Shown: piece after piece, positions 59,702-64,000 of the stretch | Layout of the letters: each line of letters begins with the position of its first letter | How positions within the stretch are numbered: position 1 is the first letter of the stretch | Source: Desulfovibrio sp. | GTDB taxonomy: Bacteria > Desulfobacterota > Desulfovibrionia > Desulfovibrionales > Desulfovibrionaceae | DNA: 64,000 nt | NCBI GenBank assembly: GCA_031272715.1 | Contig: JAISTH010000029.1 | Span: 31,886 to 95,885 of the forward strand | Direction: 5' to 3' | The notes under the pieces: generated by a model | The model's database searches: none | Told to the model about the DNA's origin: nothing | The model's input: only the letters and a program-made list of their open reading frames with translations | Position numbers and translations under genes: made by a program

Positions 59702-61966
59702 CTACCCGCACCGCGAGAACCCGCAGGTCGCGCACATGAGGCACCCTTCCTGGAAGACCAAAGGCTCACCGCACTCGGGGCAGCGCTTCTCGTCCAGATC
59801 GGAAATCTCCTTGAGATGCTCGTCCTGAAGGTAGCGTTTTTCCAGCACCCAGGCGATGGCATCCGGGATGGAAAGCAGCAGCCCCTTGCCCCGGAAGACC
59901 GGGTGTTCCCCGCCTATCCCCTTGATCTGGGCGACGACGTCCCTGACATGGACGCCGCTGCGCAGCGCCAGGGACACCAGCCGTCCTATGGCCTCCGCCT
60001 TGGCCGTGATGGACCGGCCGGACTTGCCGATGGTGGCGAAGACCTCGAAGGGCCTGCCATCCACCTCGTTCACCGTGAGATACATGGCCCCGAGGCCCGT
60101 CTGCACCTTCTGGGTGAACCCCTCGACCACGTCCGGACGCTTGCGCACCGAGGAGACGCGGCCCTGGGGTTGCGCCTGCCCCGCGCCGTCCATCTTCGCC
60201 TGCCCCTCGCCGGTGGCCAGCACCTGCTGGCTCTTGCACCCGTCCCGGTAGACCGTGACCCCCTTGCACCCTTCCTTGTAGGCCAGCCAGTAGATGTCGC
60301 GGATGTCCTTCTCCGTGGCGGCGTTGGGCAGGTTCACGGTCTTGGAGACGGCGTTGTCGGTGTGGCGCTGGAAGGCGGCCTGCATGCGCAGATGCCAGAC
60401 GGGCTCGATGTCCATGGCCGTCACGAAGACCCGGCGCAGGTCCAGGGGCAGGAAATCCATGTCCTGGATGGATCCCCTGGCCACCACCGCATCCATCAGT
60501 TCGTGATCCGCCAGGCCCTCCCGGGCGAGCGCGGCCTCGAAGTAGGGATTGACCTCGGTCAGACGTTCCCCATCCAGAATGTTTCTCGTGAAACATAGCG
60601 CAAACAGGGGTTCGACCCCCGAGGAGCACCCGGCGATGATGGAAAGCGTCCCCGTGGGGGCGATGGTCGTCACCGTGGCGTTGCGGTAGGGCCCCTGCTT
60701 GCGGGCGCCGTAGGTGGATGTCGGATAGGCCGGGAAGGGGCCCCGCTCCTGCGCCAGCTGCGCCGACGCCTTGTGCCCCTCCGTCTGGATGAAGCCCATG
60801 ATCTTCTCGGCGACGGCGAGACCCGCCTCGGAATTGTACGGCACCTCGAGCTGGTACAGCAGGTCCGCGAACCCCATCACCCCGAGACCGATCTTCCGGT
60901 TGCGCGTGACGGTCTCCGTGATGCGGTCCAGAGGGAAGCGGGATGCGTCGATGACGTTGTCGAGGAACCGCACCGACAGGAACACCGCCCTGCGCAACGC
61001 CTCCCAGTCCACGCCCTGATCGCTGGGATCCTTGAGATGGTTGAATCCCGGGACGTGGAAGGCGGCGAGATTGATGGAGCCCAGGTTGCAGGCCTCGAAG
61101 GGCAGCAGCGGCTGTTCGCCGCAGGGGTTGGTGGACTCGATCTCCCCCTGGTCCGGGGTGGGGTTGTCCCTGTTGATCCTGTCCAGGAAGACGATGCCCG
61201 GATCCCCGGACTCCCATGCCTTCTTCACCAGCAGATCGAAGACTTCCCTGGCCCGGAGCCGCTCCCGGACCTCCCCGGTGTTCGGCGCCCGCAGTTCGTA
61301 CTCCTGATCCTTCTCCACGGCCTGCATGAAGACTTCGGTGAGCCCCACGGACAGGTTGAAGTTGTTGAACTCCCCTTCCTTCTCCTTTGCCCTGATGAAA
61401 CGGATGATGTCGGGATGGTCCACGCGCAGGATGCCCATGTTCGCGCCCCGGCGGGTCCCTCCCTGCTTGATCTGTTCGGTGGCCGTGTTGAATATCCGCA
61501 GGAAGGAAACGGGACCCGAGGCCACGCCGCCCGTGGATCCCACACGGCTCTCCCTCGGACGGAGACGGGAGAAGGAGAAGCCCGTGCCGCCGCCGGACTT
61601 GTGGATCATGGCGGCGAACTTCACCGCGTCGAAGATCTCCTCGATGGAGTCTCCCACGGGAAGCACGAAGCATGCGGAGAGCTGCCCCAGGTCGGAGCCG
61701 GCGTTCATCAGCGTCGGTGAGTTCGGGAGGAACCTGCGGCTCGTCATCAGGTCGTAGAAGTCCACGGCCAACCGGGCGGGGTCGCAGGAGGATCGGTCGT
61801 ACTTCGCCTCCTCCCCGGCTATGCTTGCGGCCACCCGCCAGAACATCTCCTTGGGGGTCTCCACGCATTCGTTGTCGGATCCCTTGCGCAGATAGCGCTT
61901 CTTCAGGACGACTTCGGTGTTCGGGGTGATTTCTGGCTCGTGGAGATCCGGGGGCATGGGAATCAT
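59702..61966 (-). CDS. nrdJ: vitamin B12-dependent (class II) ribonucleotide reductase
   Basis: NSPTLMNAGSDLGQLSACFVLPV, STNPCGEQPLLPFEACNLGSINL, C-terminal Zn ribbon CPECGEPLVFQEGCLMCATCG. Confidence 0.96.
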   Translation of the reverse strand: MIPMPPDLHEPEITPNTEVVLKKRYLRKGSDNECVETPKEMFWRVAASIAGEEAKYDRSSCDPARLAVDFYDLMTSRRFLPNSPTLMNAGSDLGQLSACFVLPVGDSIEEIFDAVKFAAMIHKSGGGTGFSFSRLRPRESRVGSTGGVASGPVSFLRIFNTATEQIKQGGTRRGANMGILRVDHPDIIRFIRAKEKEGEFNNFNLSVGLTEVFMQAVEKDQEYELRAPNTGEVRERLRAREVFDLLVKKAWESGDPGIVFLDRINRDNPTPDQGEIESTNPCGEQPLLPFEACNLGSINLAAFHVPGFNHLKDPSDQGVDWEALRRAVFLSVRFLDNVIDASRFPLDRITETVTRNRKIGLGVMGFADLLYQLEVPYNSEAGLAVAEKIMGFIQTEGHKASAQLAQERGPFPAYPTSTYGARKQGPYRNATVTTIAPTGTLSIIAGCSSGVEPLFALCFTRNILDGERLTEVNPYFEAALAREGLADHELMDAVVARGSIQDMDFLPLDLRRVFVTAMDIEPVWHLRMQAAFQRHTDNAVSKTVNLPNAATEKDIRDIYWLAYKEGCKGVTVYRDGCKSQQVLATGEGQAKMDGAGQAQPQGRVSSVRKRPDVVEGFTQKVQTGLGAMYLTVNEVDGRPFEVFATIGKSGRSITAKAEAIGRLVSLALRSGVHVRDVVAQIKGIGGEHPVFRGKGLLLSIPDAIAWVLEKRYLQDEHLKEISDLDEKRCPECGEPLVFQEGCLMCATCGFSRCG

Positions 61967-62157
61967 ACAGGCACACCTTGCTATGGTTGACCGTTAGCGG
62001 ACTTGATGACCGGGGAACGGGTGGAGGGTACGCCGGAAGGATCGTGCGGGCGTATTTATCGAAGGGGGCAAGACGTTACACCATGACGGGGAAGATTGCG
62101 ACCGAAGAATTTCCCCCATATGCCTGGCCGATGGAAGCCGGCCCGGCATGGGGACAT

Positions 62158-64000
62158 TCAGCGTCCTGCTTTGTTGCCTTCCAAAAAGCGTGGCAGACAG
62201 ATGGCACGGCTTCGCGGATCAAGGCGAGGACTCGCGGGCACTTGGACGAGCACCTGCTCCCCCTGCCCCACGTCCCCGGCATCCCCGAGCAGAAGAAGCC
62301 CTTTCGCCGAACAGGCGTAGCGGGCCCGGGGATTCGCCGCCGTCGCGAAGGGCGCGGAAAGGACTCTGGCCGGCAGGCCGTCCCCCCGTCCGGCAAGGGA
62401 CTCTCCCAGCAGCAGCATGGACAGGCTGAGAGATGCCTTGCCGAGACCGGCGCGCACGGAAAGATCCGCGAGATGGGCCGGGACTTTGGGGGCGTCGACG
62501 ACGAAATGGCACCAGGGACTGCCGCCTCGCCGCACCAGGGGACACTCCCCATTGTGAGGACAGGGATGCCTCGCCTGCCACCCTTCGGCGAGGGCGATTG
62601 ACCGCAGTTCCATGATCGATTTGCCGCCGAGACGCGTCCCGGGTTCCATGAAGAACGCCGCAGGCGTCCGGCCGGCGGATCCAGCGTGCAGCATCCCCTG
62701 AAGCTGGGGAAGCACCTGCCCGGCGCCGCCGGGCAGTTCGTTCAGGACGTTGCCGAAGGCGACGAGCCAGACGGGGGGCATGTCCCCGGACAGTCTGCCG
62801 AGCCCGAAACGATGGAGGATCGGGCTCTTCGTCAGATGGACGGGCCAGACCGGCACTCCCGCGAGACGCGACATCTCGGCCAGCAGCGCCTTCCCCATCT
62901 TCAGAGGCTGGATCGACTTGTCCATCGCATGGACGTGCATCCGCACGGTGCGCAGTTCCGGGAAGGCAAGCCACAAGGCGAGAGGGACGGTCAGCGGCCC
63001 GGAGCCGACATCGACGATGGCCATGTCTCCGGTTCCGACGGGGGGCAGGGGGAGGCCACCCAGCACGCCGAGGAGGCGCACCAGGTTCCAGGGCAGAAAG
63101 TAGTGGAGGTAGGCCGAGATCAGCCCCGGGGAACTCCAGTAGGAGAGGCCCATCCTGTCCCGCTCCGTGGTGAGGAGTCGGGAGAGCGCCGCAACGTCTT
63201 CGGGCAGTTCCTTCGCCTGCCGCGAAGAGAGGGGCCGGACGCGGTCAAGGGCCTCCGGCAAGCGATCAAGGAGTTGCCAGGAATCCACGGGCATCCCGGC
63301 GAACATGGGCTCGCGGGGGACCGGGAAACGCCAGAAGCCTTCCTCGGCCTCATTGCGGGAGGGTTTCGGCGTTTGGGCGGGTTTAGGTTTTGGACCTTCG
63401 GCCGGATTCTTCCCGTGTCGCTGGACCGTTCCCCGTTTCTCTTCCTGCTGAGGGCGACGCAGAGGCGATGGTTCCCGCAGGGGACGTCCGGCATCGGAAG
63501 CAGGAGGCGTTGTGCCTTTTCTGTCCTTGGGCGCACCCTGCTGAGGGCGATGTGGATCCGATGCATCCTGCGGGGGACGTCCGGCGCCTGAAGCCGGAGG
63601 CGTTGCGCCTTTCCTGTCCTTGGGCGCACCCTGCTGAGGCCGTCGCGTAGCCGATGCATCCCGCTGGGGCCGTCCGGCGCCTGAAGCCGGAGGCGTTGCG
63701 CCTTTCCCGTCCTTGGGCGCCTTCTGCTGAGGGCGCCGCGTAGCCGCTGCGTCCCGCGGGGGACGTCCGGCGCCTGAAGCCTGAGGCGTTGCGCCTTTCC
63801 TGTCCTTGGGCATGGCCTGCTGAGGCCGTCGCGTAGCCGATGCATCCCGCGAAGGACTTCCGATGCCTGAAGCCTGAGGCGTTGCGCCTTTCCTGTCCTT
63901 GGGCGCCTTCTGCTGAGGGCGCCGCGTAGCCGCTGCGTCCCGCGGGGGACGTCCGGCGCCTGCGGCCTGCGGCGTGGCGCGTTACCCGGCGGTGGGCGCA
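62158..64000 (-). CDS. Rsm22-like rRNA methyltransferase family protein with long basic repeat N-terminus, continues past window end
   Basis: IVDVGSGPLTVPLALWLAFP; HPCPHNGECPLVRRGGSPWCHF typical of Rsm22 family; frame open through 64000. Confidence 0.8.
63430..64000 (-). repeat. 93-bp in-frame tandem repeat, at least 6 copies
   Basis: GTCCTTGGGC core recurs every 93 bp (63616, 63709, 63802, 63895 and flanking); unit PKDRKGATPPASGAGRPPRDASATRRPQQGA. Confidence 0.92.

Noticed and set aside
59766-61976. 736-aa minus-strand ORF
   Set aside because: Alternate frame of nrdJ
61967-62157. Cobalamin riboswitch upstream of B12-dependent nrdJ
   Set aside because: No B12-box-like sequence or convincing structure seen

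Overview
GC-rich bacterial chromosomal window whose gene content and order resemble Desulfovibrionaceae (taxon is inference). Housekeeping blocks: rpsF-rpsR-rplI-dnaB; RRM protein; galE; mutL; NhaD-type antiporter; TRAP transporter dctPQM; glpABC; tRNA-Val; thrS-infC-rpmI-rplT-pheS-(secreted ORF)-pheT-merR; rpe-tkt-pgk; SAM methyltransferase; mmsA-like aldehyde dehydrogenase; tRNA-Phe; alr; cyclophilin; BI-1 family; RNB ribonuclease-murJ; class II RNR (nrdJ); Rsm22-like methyltransferase. Several AT-rich accessory segments (about 1-1000, 12.2-13.3 kb, 27.4-28.7 kb, 29.56-30.66 kb, 44.5-50.2 kb, 59.05-59.62 kb) interrupt this backbone and carry uncharacterised genes. Main observations: tandem AAA/DUF4143-like ATPases, the second broken exactly at an in-frame A_AAA_AAT heptamer where a -1 shift restores the frame; an uncharacterised internal-duplication protein next to an AbiEii-like nucleotidyltransferase; an overlapping two-gene unknown module; infC with a probable AUA start; a hairpin plus U8 attenuator-like leader before an RRM gene; a 27-bp inverted-repeat element; a two-repeat CRISPR-like remnant; a tandemly duplicated terminator module; a decayed autotransporter barrel; and a 93-bp in-frame minisatellite. 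No complete named defence system, cas genes, rRNA or intact transposase was recognised.
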